Origin: Streptomyces scopuliridis RB72
Lineage (GTDB): Bacteria > Actinomycetota > Actinomycetes > Streptomycetales > Streptomycetaceae
Length of the DNA: 64,000 bases
Direction: 5' to 3'
Assembly: GCF_000718095.1 (NCBI RefSeq)
Contig: NZ_JOEI01000040.1
Location: 52,883 to 116,882 of the forward strand
This document shows, piece after piece, positions 35,143 through 44,446 of the stretch. How positions within the stretch are numbered: position 1 is the stretch's first letter; each line of letters opens with the position of its first letter. Under the pieces are notes generated by a model, which was not told where the DNA came from, ran no database searches, and was given only the letters and a program-made list of their open reading frames with translations. The position numbers were made by a program, and so were the translations under genes.

Positions 35143-36690
35143 TCAGGCCAACGGCCCGGTCACCGGCTCCACCGAGGCGACCAGCCCGCCCCCGCGCACG
35201 AACGCGTCGGCCCCGGCGAGATCGGGCGCCAGGAAGCGGTCGGGGCCGGGCCCCTGGACACCCGCGGCGCGCAGCCCGTCGATGGCCGCCTGCGAGGCGG
35301 GCGCGGGCGTGAGGCCCGTACGCAGCTCGATCGCGCGCGTCGCGGCGTACAGCTCGACGGCGATCACCCGGGTCAGGTTGTCGACGGCGGTACGGAGCTT
35401 GCGCGCGGCCGACCAGCCCATGGAGACATGGTCCTCCTGCATCGCGGAAGAGGGGATCGAGTCGACCGACGCCGGCACCGCGAGCCGCTTCATCTCGCTG
35501 ACCAGCGCGGCCTGGGTGTACTGGGCGATCATCAGTCCCGAGTCGACGCCCGCGTCGTCGGCGAGGAAGGGCGGCAGACCGTGCGAGCGGTTCTTGTCCA
35601 GCAGCCGGTCCGTACGGCGCTCCGCGATGGAACCGAGGTCGGCGGCGGCGATCGCCAGGAAGTCCAGCACGTACGCCACCGGGGCGCCGTGGAAGTTGCC
35701 GTTGGACTCCACCCGGCCGTCCGGCAGCACCACGGGGTTGTCCACCGCCGACGCCAGCTCCCGGTCGGCCACGACGCTCGCGTACGCCAGCGTGTCCCGG
35801 CCCGCGCCCGCGACCTGCGGGGCGCAGCGCACGGAGTAGGCGTCCTGGACCCGCGGGGCCTCGTCCTGCTGGAAGTGCCCGGTCAGCCCGGACCCGGCGA
35901 GCACTCGCAGCATATTGGCGGCGCTGGCGCCCTGGCCCGGATGCGGGCGGATGGCGTGCAGCTCGGGGGCGAGGACCTTGGCGGTACCGAGCAGAGCCTC
36001 CAGGCTCAGCGCGGCGGTGATGTCGGCGGAGGTGTAGAGCCGCCGCAGATCGGCGATGGCCATGACCAGCATGCCGAGCATGCCGTCGGTCCCGTTGAGC
36101 AGGGCGAGCCCTTCCTTCTCCCGCAGCTCCACGGGCTCGATCCCATGCGCGGCGAGCAGCTCCCCCGCGGGCTGCACGACGCCGTCGGGACCCTCCGCGT
36201 CGCCCTCGCCCATCAGGGTCAGCGCGCAGTGGGAGAGCGGCGCGAGATCCCCGGAGCAGCCGAGCGAGCCGAACTCGTGCACCAGGGGCGTGATCCCCGC
36301 GTTCAGCACGTCGGCCATGGTCCGCGCCACGAGCGGGCGCACGCCGGTGCGCCCGGAGGCCACGGTCTTGAGCCGCAGGAACATCAGCGCGCGTACGACC
36401 TCCCGCTCGACGCGGGGGCCCATCCCGGCGGCGTGCGACCGCACGATATTGCGCTGGAGCTGGGCCCGGAGATCCTGGCCGATCCACCGGGTGGCCAGCG
36501 CCCCGAACCCGGTGGAGACCCCGTACACGGGCTCGGGCTTGGCGGCCAGCGCGTCCACGACTTCCCGAGCGGCGGCCAGCGCGTCGAGGGCCTCGGCGGA
36601 GAGCTCGACCCGAGCGTGGCCCCGGGCCACGGCGACCACGTCCTCGGCGGTCGTCCCGGACGTCCCCACCACGACTGTGTGCATATCCAT
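35143..36690 (-). CDS. hutH: Histidine ammonia-lyase
   Basis: 515 residues from ATG 36690 (MDMHTVVVGTSGTTAED). It converts histidine to urocanate and ammonia, the first step of histidine utilisation. The MIO prosthetic group forms from an internal Ala/Cys-Ser-Gly triad: here GSLGCSGDLAPLSHCAL, with Cys instead of the usual Ala, as known in Streptomyces enzymes. NFHGAPVAYVLDFLAIA and QEDHVSMG are further signature regions. No other hut gene is adjacent. A class A repeat lies upstream. Confidence 0.95.
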   Translation of the reverse strand: MDMHTVVVGTSGTTAEDVVAVARGHARVELSAEALDALAAAREVVDALAAKPEPVYGVSTGFGALATRWIGQDLRAQLQRNIVRSHAAGMGPRVEREVVRALMFLRLKTVASGRTGVRPLVARTMADVLNAGITPLVHEFGSLGCSGDLAPLSHCALTLMGEGDAEGPDGVVQPAGELLAAHGIEPVELREKEGLALLNGTDGMLGMLVMAIADLRRLYTSADITAALSLEALLGTAKVLAPELHAIRPHPGQGASAANMLRVLAGSGLTGHFQQDEAPRVQDAYSVRCAPQVAGAGRDTLAYASVVADRELASAVDNPVVLPDGRVESNGNFHGAPVAYVLDFLAIAAADLGSIAERRTDRLLDKNRSHGLPPFLADDAGVDSGLMIAQYTQAALVSEMKRLAVPASVDSIPSSAMQEDHVSMGWSAARKLRTAVDNLTRVIAVELYAATRAIELRTGLTPAPASQAAIDGLRAAGVQGPGPDRFLAPDLAGADAFVRGGGLVASVEPVTGPLA

Positions 36691-36807
36691 ATTCAGGAGC
36701 GTACGGACTGAATCGCAGGGTGTCACTACACGAAGCGCCTCCCGGCGGGGGGGTCGTGGTGCGGGGGTGCGTTGTACCTCCGGGGGCCGGGGCCTCCGGA
36801 GGTACAT

Positions 36808-36929
36808 GTCCGGACGGCATGATTTACGGCGCGCAGCTGCCCACAGTCAGAAGACGGGCGTCCACGCGCCACAAATCACGCTTTAGTGTCCGGACACGCA
36901 CCTCCTACGACCCCGACCCCCTCCCCCGG
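36808..36929 (-). repeat. Palindromic repeat, class A, copy 3 (reverse orientation)
   Basis: Read on the minus strand it is G-rich head (CCGGGGGAGGGGGTCGGGG) then GTGTCCGGACACTAAAGCG, stem, loop, and CGTAAATCATGCCGTCCGGAC. The stems equal those of the other A copies while the 5-nt internal loops and 13-nt apical loop differ (for example TGGAC/AGCTG instead of CGAAC/CGGTA). The head end is 24 bp from the stop of the DUF6010 gene. Confidence 0.9.
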
Positions 36930-36952
36930 TCGGCCCGCGCGCCCTCGCGGTG

Positions 36953-37369
36953 TCAGGCGGTCCGGTCCTGGATCACCACGGGTCGCTTACCGCGGAAGAG
37001 CTCACGCAACGTCGGGCCCCCTCGCAGGCACCAGAGCGCGATGACCGGGTCACAGATGGCACAGCCCAGCGACGAGTCGTGGGCGAAAGGGATCAAGGGG
37101 CTGCCCTTGATGTGGTGAACGATGTCCCACGCGGTGTGCAGCAGCCAGCCGATGCCGATGAAGGTCCACGAGTCCAGGCCGCGGTAGGCGACATAGGTGA
37201 CGAGTGCGGCGAATGCGAACTCCCAGCCTTGCAGGCCGCCGCCGCTGAGGTACGCGGCGCCCGCCCCGGCGAGCATGACGGCGTTGAAGCGCCGCCGGTG
37301 CGGTTCGCGGATGAGGGACATCAGCAGCGCGTAGAGAACGCCGATCCCGACCGGTATGACGTATTGCAT
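36953..37369 (-). CDS. DUF6010 membrane protein
   Basis: 138 residues from ATG 37369 with AAGAGG upstream. Four hydrophobic segments are seen (YVIPVGIGVLYALLMSL, AVMLAGAGAAYLSGG, FAFAALVTYVAYRG, WTFIGIGWLLHTAWDIVHH). HTAWDIVHH and CAICDPVIALWC contain conserved polar residues typical of DUF6010. Function unknown. The gene is bracketed by repeat elements on both sides (A at its 3' end, C 150 bp upstream), which suggests it may have arrived or been spared together with them. Confidence 0.78.
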   Translation of the reverse strand: MQYVIPVGIGVLYALLMSLIREPHRRRFNAVMLAGAGAAYLSGGGLQGWEFAFAALVTYVAYRGLDSWTFIGIGWLLHTAWDIVHHIKGSPLIPFAHDSSLGCAICDPVIALWCLRGGPTLRELFRGKRPVVIQDRTA

Positions 37370-37518
37370 GCGTGCCTCTTCTTGAGGTGTGACGGTACGT
37401 CGGCCCGCCATGTGGGGGCCGGCGCGGCGGCTCACCACGCTAGGCCCGCGTCCGGTCGCCCCCCAGAGGCATTACTGACAGGTTCCAACGGGTTGCCGCC
37501 ACGGCGGGGGGCCGCCTC

Positions 37519-37790
37519 GCGCACGGCCGCGTCGTCGGTGACGGGCGGCGAAGGGGGGCGCGCAGGGGTCGTGTCCGGGACACTAAGCGTGATGTGTGGC
37601 GCACGACCGCCCGCATCCCGACTGTGGCCGGAGTCGCGCCGTACGGGGGTCCGGGGGTGTCCCCCGGGAAAGCACAGCATGCCGTCCCGGGCGCGAGCCC
37701 CGGAGCGCACCCCGGCAACAACCCGACCCCAGCCAAAGATCACCCGCACCGAACAACCCGCACCCGGAAACCGGCCCCAGGCCAAAGACG
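37519..37790 (+). repeat. Composite palindromic repeat, class C, copy 1
   Basis: Shares with the copy at 49414-49712 a head (GCGCACGGCCGCGTCGTCGG ... GGGGTC), a core starting GTGTCCGGGACACTAA and ending CATGCCGTCCCGGGC, and a tail containing a single unit of the 48-bp repeat (AACAACCCGCACCCGGAAAC ... GCCAAAG). In this copy the right stem is interrupted by about 34 bp of extra DNA with its own CCGGGGG-tgt-CCCCCGG hairpin (37645-37678). The tail ends 14 bp from the stop of the minus-strand GGDEF gene. The 150 bp between its head and the DUF6010 start show nothing else. Confidence 0.85.
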
Positions 37791-37803
37791 AACGCACTCC
37801 GGA

Positions 37804-38979
37804 CTACGCCCCCCCGCCGGGAGGCGCAGGCGCGTCCCGGAAGCGCCGACGGTCCCGAGCCGGCCTCGCCGGCGCAGGCGCGTCCGCCAGCCGCAGCACC
37901 GCCCCGTCCCGCCCCGCCACCACCGGCCCCCCCGCCCGCGCCGCCTTCGCCCGGTACTGCGCCGCGTCCGCCAGCCGGAACAGCCGGCGTGCCGACCGCA
38001 CCTCGCCGATCGGATCCCCCGTCGACGCGATCCCGCACGCCACGCCCTCCCCCAGCTCCAGCCCGGCCGCCCGCTCGCACAGCTCCGTCGCCACCGCCAG
38101 CACCTCGTCCGACGTCGGCCCCACCGTCAGCAGACAGAACTCGTCCCCGCCCAGCCGCGCCACCAGTGCGCCCGGAAGCCGCGCGCCGCTCACGGACAGC
38201 AGCGTGGCGAACCGTTCCAGCAGACGGTCACCGACCGCGTGCCCCTGGGTGTCGTTGACCTTCTTGAGGCCGTTGAGATCGCAGACGACCAGGCTGACGA
38301 CGGCCCCCTCCTCCCGGTACCGCTCGATCGCCTCGTCGAGCCGTGCGTCGACCGCGCGCCGGTTCGCGAGCCCGGTCAGCGGGTCGGTGAAGGCGAGTCT
38401 GCGGACCTCTTCGAGCCGCTCCGTCTGGGCGATCCCCGCCGCCACCACGGACGCGATGACGGTCGCGAAATCCGCGTCGGCCACGTCGAACAGCGGTGCT
38501 TCCGGAGGTCTGGCCACGTACAGCTCGCCCCACGCCCGCCCGTGCAGCACGATCGGCGCGACGACACAGCAGCCACGGCCCCGCCTGCGCAGCGCGGCCA
38601 CGCGCTGGTGGTTGTAGCCGGGCCGGCCCGAAACCCCCGCGCCCCCAAACGCCGGCCCCGCCGCCGTCTCGACCCACGCCTGCGGCCCGCCGCCCCCCGC
38701 CCACCGCTCGTGCAGGAACTCCGCGATCTCGGGGAACTCATGCACGGGGTACGTCTCGTCCTCGGGGAACTCCTCCTCCCCGCCCACCCGCGCCCCCGCG
38801 TTCACCAGCACCTTGAGCCGGCCGAGATCCCGCTCCCACACCGACAGCGCCCCGAAGCTCCCCCCGAGTGCCTCCAGCGCGCCCCGCGCGGCGGCCCGCC
38901 AGGACTCGATCGCCGTTGGGGCCGCCGCCATCGCCTGAGACAGTTCCACTATGGCGCGCAGTCGCCCATCCACTCCCAT
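37804..38979 (-). CDS. GAF-GGDEF diguanylate cyclase
   Basis: 391 residues. The N-terminal 190 residues are a GAF-like sensor (GGSFGALSVWERDLGRLKVL, GCCVVAPIVLHGRAWGELYV). The GGDEF domain begins LAFTDPLTGLANRRAVDARL and carries the intact active site ARLGGDEFC, so it should make cyclic di-GMP from GTP. The five-residues-upstream RxxD inhibitory site is absent. In Streptomyces c-di-GMP controls development through BldD and the RsiG-WhiG switch. The C-terminal tail is Pro/Ala/Arg-rich. The stop lies 14 bp from a class C repeat. Confidence 0.9.
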   Translation of the reverse strand: MGVDGRLRAIVELSQAMAAAPTAIESWRAAARGALEALGGSFGALSVWERDLGRLKVLVNAGARVGGEEEFPEDETYPVHEFPEIAEFLHERWAGGGGPQAWVETAAGPAFGGAGVSGRPGYNHQRVAALRRRGRGCCVVAPIVLHGRAWGELYVARPPEAPLFDVADADFATVIASVVAAGIAQTERLEEVRRLAFTDPLTGLANRRAVDARLDEAIERYREEGAVVSLVVCDLNGLKKVNDTQGHAVGDRLLERFATLLSVSGARLPGALVARLGGDEFCLLTVGPTSDEVLAVATELCERAAGLELGEGVACGIASTGDPIGEVRSARRLFRLADAAQYRAKAARAGGPVVAGRDGAVLRLADAPAPARPARDRRRFRDAPAPPGGGA

Positions 38980-39057
38980 CGCCCCAGCTTAAAACGGTTT
39001 GACAGGATTTGATCATCTGGACCGTTAGGTGATCACGACGCGTTCACCCGCAGGGAA

Positions 39058-39095
39058 CCGTACGGCGTCCCGGGACGCCACAGGACGCCGTACGG
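39058..39095. terminator. Terminator of the enoyl-CoA hydratase gene
   Basis: A 13-bp perfect stem CCGTACGGCGTCC / GGACGCCGTACGG with a 12-nt loop, ending 3 bp from the minus-strand stop at 39098. Confidence 0.85.
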
Positions 39096-39097
39096 CC

Positions 39098-39907
39098 TCA
39101 CTCACCCGGCCACTGCGGCTTCCGCTTCTCGTTGAACGCGGCGACCCCCTCCGCCCGGTCCCCGGAGAACGCGACGGACCGCCACGCGGCGTCCTCGACC
39201 TCAAGGCCCGCCCGCAGATCGAGCCCGTGCCCCAGCCGCAGCGCGCGCTTGGCAGCGCGCAGGCCGACGGGCGAGTGGGCGGCGATACGGCCGGCCAGGG
39301 CCAGCGCCTCGTCCCGGTCGGCGCCCTCGTCCACCAGCTGGTCGACCAGCCCCAGCGCCGCCGCCTCGGCCGCGGCCACCCGCCGCGCCGTGAAGACCAG
39401 TTCCGCGGCACGCGCGGCGCCGACCCGGCGCGGCAGCAGCTGCGTACCACCGCCGCCGGGGATCACCCCGACCGACACCTCGGGCAGCCCCACGACCGCC
39501 GTGGAGTCGGCGACGATCAGATCGCAGGCGAGCGCCAGCTCGAAGCCCCCGCCCAGCGCGTAGCCGTGCACCGCCGCGATCGTCGGCATCGGCAGTTCCA
39601 GTACGCCCGTATACGCGGCCCGCGCGGTCGGCCGCTGACGCACGAGTTCGGCGTCGCTCAGGGAGTTGCGCTCCTTGAGGTCGGCGCCGACACAGAAGGC
39701 CCGCGCGTGAGTGGAGGTCAGGACCGTGACCCGTACGCCCCGGTCGGCGCCGAGCGCGGCGCACGCGGCCCCGAGGGACCGGGCCAGCTCGGTGGAGACG
39801 GCGTTCATGGCCTTGGGCCGGTCCAGGACCAGTTCCGCGACATGATCGTCCTGACCGTGCCGCCGTACGACGACGAACTCCCCGAACCTCTGCTCAGCCT
39901 CAGCCAT
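39098..39907 (-). CDS. Enoyl-CoA hydratase/isomerase (crotonase family)
   Basis: 269 residues. LDRPKAMNAVSTELARSL opens the crotonase fold; AFCVGADLKER supplies the first oxyanion-hole amide, GYALGGGFELALACDLIVA the second, and LPEVSVGVIPGGGGTQLLPR carries the catalytic Glu region. The substrate is a CoA thioester in beta-oxidation or branched-chain degradation, not resolvable further. The 278 bp to cya contain no convincing gene. Confidence 0.9.
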   Translation of the reverse strand: MAEAEQRFGEFVVVRRHGQDDHVAELVLDRPKAMNAVSTELARSLGAACAALGADRGVRVTVLTSTHARAFCVGADLKERNSLSDAELVRQRPTARAAYTGVLELPMPTIAAVHGYALGGGFELALACDLIVADSTAVVGLPEVSVGVIPGGGGTQLLPRRVGAARAAELVFTARRVAAAEAAALGLVDQLVDEGADRDEALALAGRIAAHSPVGLRAAKRALRLGHGLDLRAGLEVEDAAWRSVAFSGDRAEGVAAFNEKRKPQWPGE

Positions 39908-40185
39908 GACCGCACCCTCCCGGTTAACGACGGTTCACCTTCACCGGGGCCGATCCTAAGGGGCGGCTCCGGGCCCCCGGGCCTGAACAGCGGCGTTGGA
40001 CTCGGCGCCCGATGAGGAACTACGACGGCCAAACCGCCGAGCAGCGCCGTGATTCGAGACGGACACGCCTGAGAACCCGGAGCACATCCACGCCGTCGAC
40101 ATCGTCCCCGGCCAGATCGAGGGCGCGCCTCGCTGAGCACGGCGGGCGGACGCACCTCCCCGGTCGGTCCGGATCCGCCCAGGAC

Positions 40186-41337
40186 CTACCTGTTCCGCCG
40201 CCCCATCAGCCAGGGCTCCACCACGCCCAGCCCCCGCACCGGCCGCTGCCACATCGGCTGGAGCCCGAAGCGGTACGAGGGCAGCGCCGCGCCCGCCTTC
40301 TCGGCCTTCGCCGCGGCCTCCGCGGCCTGCGCCTCGGAGGCCGGGGCGTCGCCGGTGCGGATCAGCTCCTCCGCGAACGCGCCGTCGACCAGCACCGTGT
40401 CCTTCGGCGCTATCGACGTCAGCCGGCTCGCGAGGTTCACCGTCGTACCGAACACGTCGCCCATCCGCGTCGTGACCGTCCCGAACGCGATCCCGACGCG
40501 GAGGGCCGGCATCGACTCGTCATGGGTCATGGTCTCTATCAGCCGCAGCGCTATCTCCGCGGCCGTTCCCGCGTCGTCCGCCGCGAACAGGACCTCGTCG
40601 CCGAGGGTCTTGATCAGCCGGCCGCCGTGCGCGGCGACGAGGTCGGCGGCGGTCGTCTCGAACGCCTCGACCAGCTCGCCGAGCTCCTCCTCCTCCAGCC
40701 GGCGGGTCAGCCGGGTGAACCCGACGAGGTCGGCGAAGCCGACGGCGAGCCGCCGGTCGACCATCTCGTCGTCGTCCGCCGCCTGGACGACGCGGCCGGT
40801 GGCGGCGGCGAGCTGGCGCCGCCACACGTAGACGAGGAACTCCTCCAGCTCGGGCAGGAGCAGCTCCACCAGGGGGTATGTGACTTCCGTACGGGTCATG
40901 CCGGGCTCGGGCGGCTCGGTCAGGCCCTCCAGGAAGGAATCGATCTGCCACTCCGCCAGCCGGGCGGTGGTCTGCCCGGTCGAGCGGGCGACCTGGATCG
41001 CCATCGGCTCGCTGAGCAGCCCCGCCTCCACCAGACCGGCGAGCCTCCGCAGAGCCAGTACGTCCGCTTCCGTGAGCGCCTTGGCCTGGCCGATGTCGGC
41101 GAAGCCCATGGCGCGCCAGAAGCGGGAGGCGAGGTCCATCGAGACCCCGGCGGTACGGGCCGCCTGGAAGGCGGTGTAGCGGCGGTCCGCGCCGAGGATC
41201 AGCTGTTCGAGGCGGATGGCCAGCGGGTCGTCGGACGGCTCGGCCGTGTGGTCGACGACATGGTGGGGGTTGGGGTGTGCCGAGGACTCCGACGGCGGCT
41301 GCGCGTCCTCGCCGGAAGTCGAATCGTCGACGGTCAC
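40186..41337 (-). CDS. cya: Class III adenylate cyclase
   Basis: 383 residues from a GTG with GGAGG upstream. The N-terminal 200 residues are helical and include an HTH-like segment (YTAFQAARTAGVSMDLASRF). The cyclase domain starts RRLAVGFADLVGFTRLTRRL, with metal Asp in FADLVGFT, and continues LIKTLGDEVLFAAD and VRVGIAFGTVTTRMGDVFG. It is soluble and makes cAMP. In S. coelicolor Cya is needed for normal germination and antibiotic production. A 19-bp inverted repeat lies in the upstream gap. Confidence 0.92.
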   Translation of the reverse strand: MTVDDSTSGEDAQPPSESSAHPNPHHVVDHTAEPSDDPLAIRLEQLILGADRRYTAFQAARTAGVSMDLASRFWRAMGFADIGQAKALTEADVLALRRLAGLVEAGLLSEPMAIQVARSTGQTTARLAEWQIDSFLEGLTEPPEPGMTRTEVTYPLVELLLPELEEFLVYVWRRQLAAATGRVVQAADDDEMVDRRLAVGFADLVGFTRLTRRLEEEELGELVEAFETTAADLVAAHGGRLIKTLGDEVLFAADDAGTAAEIALRLIETMTHDESMPALRVGIAFGTVTTRMGDVFGTTVNLASRLTSIAPKDTVLVDGAFAEELIRTGDAPASEAQAAEAAAKAEKAGAALPSYRFGLQPMWQRPVRGLGVVEPWLMGRRNR

Positions 41338-41501
41338 CAGCCGCCTCCTGCCCGTTCCCTGCGCACTGCCCTGCCGATCTGTCGTGGACCGCCTCAACGA
41401 TACGGCAGATGTGCGCTGGCTCACGTATCGCGGGGGCACCTGGATCGGGGCGCGACGGTCCGGTCACGGGCCGTCGCCGGAGGCCGCCCCAGCGACTCCG
41501 C

Positions 41502-41520
41502 CATATGCATCCTGCATATG
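41502..41520. promoter_or_regulatory. AT-rich inverted repeat upstream of cya (ARG-box-like)
   Basis: CATATGCA-TCC-TGCATATG: 8-bp perfect arms, 3-bp spacer, strikingly AT-rich for this genome, in the 222-bp gap between the cya start and the birA stop. It resembles Streptomyces ARG boxes as I remember them (CCATGCA...TTGCATA type). The regulator is not proven. Confidence 0.5.
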
Positions 41521-41559
41521 CCCGTGCCGGAAAACGCCCCCGGACGGACAGCGCGCGCC

Positions 41560-42438
41560 TCAGACGACCGGCCGCAGATGGACGATGTCGCCCGCGCCGA
41601 CCGGATGCCTGGCGCCGTCCTCCGTCGCGACCACCAGCCGTCCGTCGCCGTCCACGGCCACCGCCTCGCCCACCAGCTCGCGGTCGCCCGGCAGGACCGC
41701 CCGGACCGTGCGGCCCAGCGTCGCGCACCCCGCCGCGTACGCCTCCTGGAGCCGGGACACCACCGGGTCGCCGTCCGCCTCGCGCCACTCCCCGTACCAC
41801 CGCTCCAGGGACCGCAGGACCCCGCGCAGCAGGGTGTCGCGGTCGAGGGACACCGCGTTCGCCAGGGCCAGCGAGCCGGCCGCCGGAACGGGAAGTTCCG
41901 CCGCGTGCAGCGAGACATTGATGCCGACGCCCACCACGACCGCGTCGTCCCCGGCCCGCTCCGCGAGGATCCCGCCGGCCTTCCGCTCCTCGCCGTCCAC
42001 GGTCACCAGCAGGTCATTGGGCCATTTGAGTGCCGTGTCCACGCCCGCGGCCCGCGCCAGCCCGGTCGCGACGGCCACTCCGGTCAACAGCGGCAGCCAG
42101 CCGTAGCGGTGGACGGGTACGCCGGGGCCCGGTCTGAGCAGTACGGAGAAGAAGAGCCCGGAGCGCGCGGGCGCGGACCATCGCCGGTCCAGCCGGCCGC
42201 GTCCCGCCGTCTGCTCCTCGGCGATCAGTACGGTGCCCTCCGGCGCTCCCGGTGTGCCGTCCGCCCCCGCCCGGGCCCGCGCGGCCAGATCGGAGTTGGT
42301 GGATCCGGTGGCGGCGACCACGTCGAGCGAGCTCCACAGCCCGCCGGGCCGGATCAGCCCGCGGCGCAGCGCGCGCTCGTTCAGCGGGGGGCGTTCGAGG
42401 TCGGACCAGCGGCTCTCGGGTGCATGGGGATCCGTCAT
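41560..42438 (-). CDS. birA: Biotin-[acetyl-CoA carboxylase] ligase
   Basis: 292 residues. [20 protein letters not shown] is the biotinyl-AMP-binding loop; [20 protein letters not shown] and [10 protein letters not shown] complete the active site; the C-terminal SH3-like domain ends [10 protein letters not shown]. No N-terminal DNA-binding domain, so it is a monofunctional (class I) ligase. It attaches biotin to the BCCP lysine of AccA2 encoded 4.5 kb away and faces away from pccB across a 118-bp divergent promoter region. Confidence 0.93.
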   Translation of the reverse strand: MTDPHAPESRWSDLERPPLNERALRRGLIRPGGLWSSLDVVAATGSTNSDLAARARAGADGTPGAPEGTVLIAEEQTAGRGRLDRRWSAPARSGLFFSVLLRPGPGVPVHRYGWLPLLTGVAVATGLARAAGVDTALKWPNDLLVTVDGEERKAGGILAERAGDDAVVVGVGINVSLHAAELPVPAAGSLALANAVSLDRDTLLRGVLRSLERWYGEWREADGDPVVSRLQEAYAAGCATLGRTVRAVLPGDRELVGEAVAVDGDGRLVVATEDGARHPVGAGDIVHLRPVV

Positions 42439-42556
42439 GCAAGCCACCCTAGGTGTGGCCAACACCGCACTGCCGAACGGTATCCGCGCCGATACCCTAC
42501 GGATCAGTAGCACCCGGAACACCCGCATCCGTGACCCCGCAGGGAGCCGCATCCCG

Positions 42557-44170
42557 ATGTCCGAGCCGGAAAACGCCCGAGGAATCCCCCACGGAACCGC
42601 CGCCCACACCACCGCGGGCAAGATCGCGGATCTCCAGCGGCGTATCGAGGAAGCCACGCACGCGGGTTCCGCGCGCGCCGTGGAGAAGCAGCACGCCAAA
42701 GGCAAGCTGACGGCCCGCGAGCGGGTCGGTCTGCTGCTGGACGAGGGGTCCTTCGTCGAGCTGGACGAGTTCGCCCGGCACCGCTCCACCAATTTCGGCA
42801 TCGAGAAGAACCGCCCGTACGGGGACGGGGTGGTCACCGGTTACGGCACGGTCGACGGCCGTCCGGTCTGTGTCTACTCGCAGGACTTCACGATCTTCGG
42901 CGGCTCGCTCGGCGAGGTCTACGGCGAGAAGATCGTGAAGGTCATGGACTTCGCGCTGAAGACCGGCTGTCCGATCATCGGCATCAACGACGGCGGCGGC
43001 GCCCGGATCCAGGAAGGGGTGGCCGCCCTCGGTCTCTTCGCCGAGATCTTCCGCCGCAATGTGCACGCCTCGGGCGTCGTACCGCAGATCAGCCTGATCG
43101 TCGGCCCGTGCGCGGGTGGCGCGGTCTACTCCCCCGCGATCACCGACTTCACGGTGATGGTCGACCAGACCTCGCACATGTTCATCACGGGTCCCGATGT
43201 GATCAAGACGGTGACCGGCGAGGACGTGGGCTTCGAGGAACTGGGCGGCGCCCGTACGCACAACACGACCTCCGGCGTCGCGCACCACATGGCGGGCGAC
43301 GAGAAGGACGCCATCGAGTACGTCAAGTCCCTGCTCTCGTACCTCCCCTCGAACAATCTGTCCGAGCCGCCCGCCTTCCCCGAGGAGGCGTCGCTGGAGC
43401 CGACGGACGAGGACCGCGAGCTGGACACGCTGATCCCGGACTCCGCGAACCAGCCGTACGACATGCACGCGGCCATCGAGCACGTACTGGACGACGCCGA
43501 ATTCCTGGAGACCCAGGCGCTGTTCGCGCCGAACATCATCACCGGCTTCGGCCGGGTCGAGGGCTTCCCGGTCGGGATCGTGGCGAACCAGCCGTTGCAG
43601 TACGCGGGCTGTCTGGACATCAACGCCTCGGAGAAGGCAGCGCGTTTCGTCCGTACGTGCGACGCCTTCAACGTCCCGGTGCTGACGTTCGTGGACGTCC
43701 CGGGGTTCCTGCCGGGCGTCGACCAGGAGTACGGCGGCATCATCCGGCGCGGCGCCAAGCTGATCTACGCGTACGCCGAGGCCACCGTCCCGCTGATCAC
43801 GGTGATCACCCGCAAGGCCTTCGGCGGCGCGTACGACGTCATGGGCTCCAAGCATCTGGGCGCCGACCTCAACGTGGCCTGGCCGACCGCGCAGATCGCG
43901 GTGATGGGCGCGCAGGGCGCGGTGAACATCCTGCACCGCCGCACGATCGCGGCGGCCGGTGATGTGACGGCGCAGGAGGAGACGCGCGCCGAACTGATCC
44001 AGGAGTACGAGGACACGCTGCTCAATCCGTATGTGGCGGCCGAGCGCGGCTATGTCGACGCGGTCATCATGCCGTCGGAGACCCGGGCGCATATCGTCCG
44101 GGGCCTGCGTCAGCTGCGGACGAAACGGGAAAGCCTGCCTCCGAAGAAGCACGGCAACATCCCCCTCTAG
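42557..44170 (+). CDS. pccB: Acyl-CoA carboxylase beta (carboxyltransferase) subunit
   Basis: 537 residues from ATG 42557. N half: [20 protein letters not shown] and [20 protein letters not shown] with [19 protein letters not shown] half: [20 protein letters not shown] and [14 protein letters not shown]. These are the acyl-CoA and carboxybiotin halves of the crotonase-fold transferase. The Asp in [13 protein letters not shown] is the position that distinguishes propionyl-CoA specificity in this group. With AccA2 and the epsilon subunit it makes methylmalonyl-CoA, a polyketide extender. Confidence 0.93.
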   Translation: MSEPENARGIPHGTAAHTTAGKIADLQRRIEEATHAGSARAVEKQHAKGKLTARERVGLLLDEGSFVELDEFARHRSTNFGIEKNRPYGDGVVTGYGTVDGRPVCVYSQDFTIFGGSLGEVYGEKIVKVMDFALKTGCPIIGINDGGGARIQEGVAALGLFAEIFRRNVHASGVVPQISLIVGPCAGGAVYSPAITDFTVMVDQTSHMFITGPDVIKTVTGEDVGFEELGGARTHNTTSGVAHHMAGDEKDAIEYVKSLLSYLPSNNLSEPPAFPEEASLEPTDEDRELDTLIPDSANQPYDMHAAIEHVLDDAEFLETQALFAPNIITGFGRVEGFPVGIVANQPLQYAGCLDINASEKAARFVRTCDAFNVPVLTFVDVPGFLPGVDQEYGGIIRRGAKLIYAYAEATVPLITVITRKAFGGAYDVMGSKHLGADLNVAWPTAQIAVMGAQGAVNILHRRTIAAAGDVTAQEETRAELIQEYEDTLLNPYVAAERGYVDAVIMPSETRAHIVRGLRQLRTKRESLPPKKHGNIPL

Positions 44171-44192
44171 GACTCCGGGAAGGCCGCCGACA

Positions 44193-44399
44193 GTGATCAA
44201 GGTTGTACGAGGAAATCCCACCCGGGAGGAGCTGGCCGCCGCACTCGCGGTGGTCCGGGCCCGCGCGGCGGCGATGGCGGACTCCCCGCCGGGCACACCC
44301 GAGCCCCCCGCCGAGTGGTCCGCCCCGACGCGGATCGCCCGCCGCCGGTTCCCCCAGCCGGGGCCGCGGGCGTGGGCGCGTACGTACTGGCCGGGGTAG
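44193..44399 (+). CDS. pccE: Acyl-CoA carboxylase epsilon subunit
   Basis: 68 residues from GTG 44193, 22 bp after the pccB stop. IKVVRGNPTREELAAALAVV is the conserved AccE/PccE start, and the C-terminal end PRAWARTYWPG is also typical. The epsilon subunit, found only in actinobacteria, stimulates the carboxylase by binding the beta-alpha complex. Pro/Arg-rich middle part. Confidence 0.92.
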   Translation: MIKVVRGNPTREELAAALAVVRARAAAMADSPPGTPEPPAEWSAPTRIARRRFPQPGPRAWARTYWPG

Positions 44400-44446
44400 G
44401 CGCGGGTGTCCTGGGCCCCGAGAGGGACCGAGGACGGGGCGCGGGC

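Noticed and set aside
39956..40252. Small minus-strand frame between the crotonase and cya genes
   Set aside because: No ribosome site or known motif; part of it overlaps cya. It might be a small gene, but I cannot support it.
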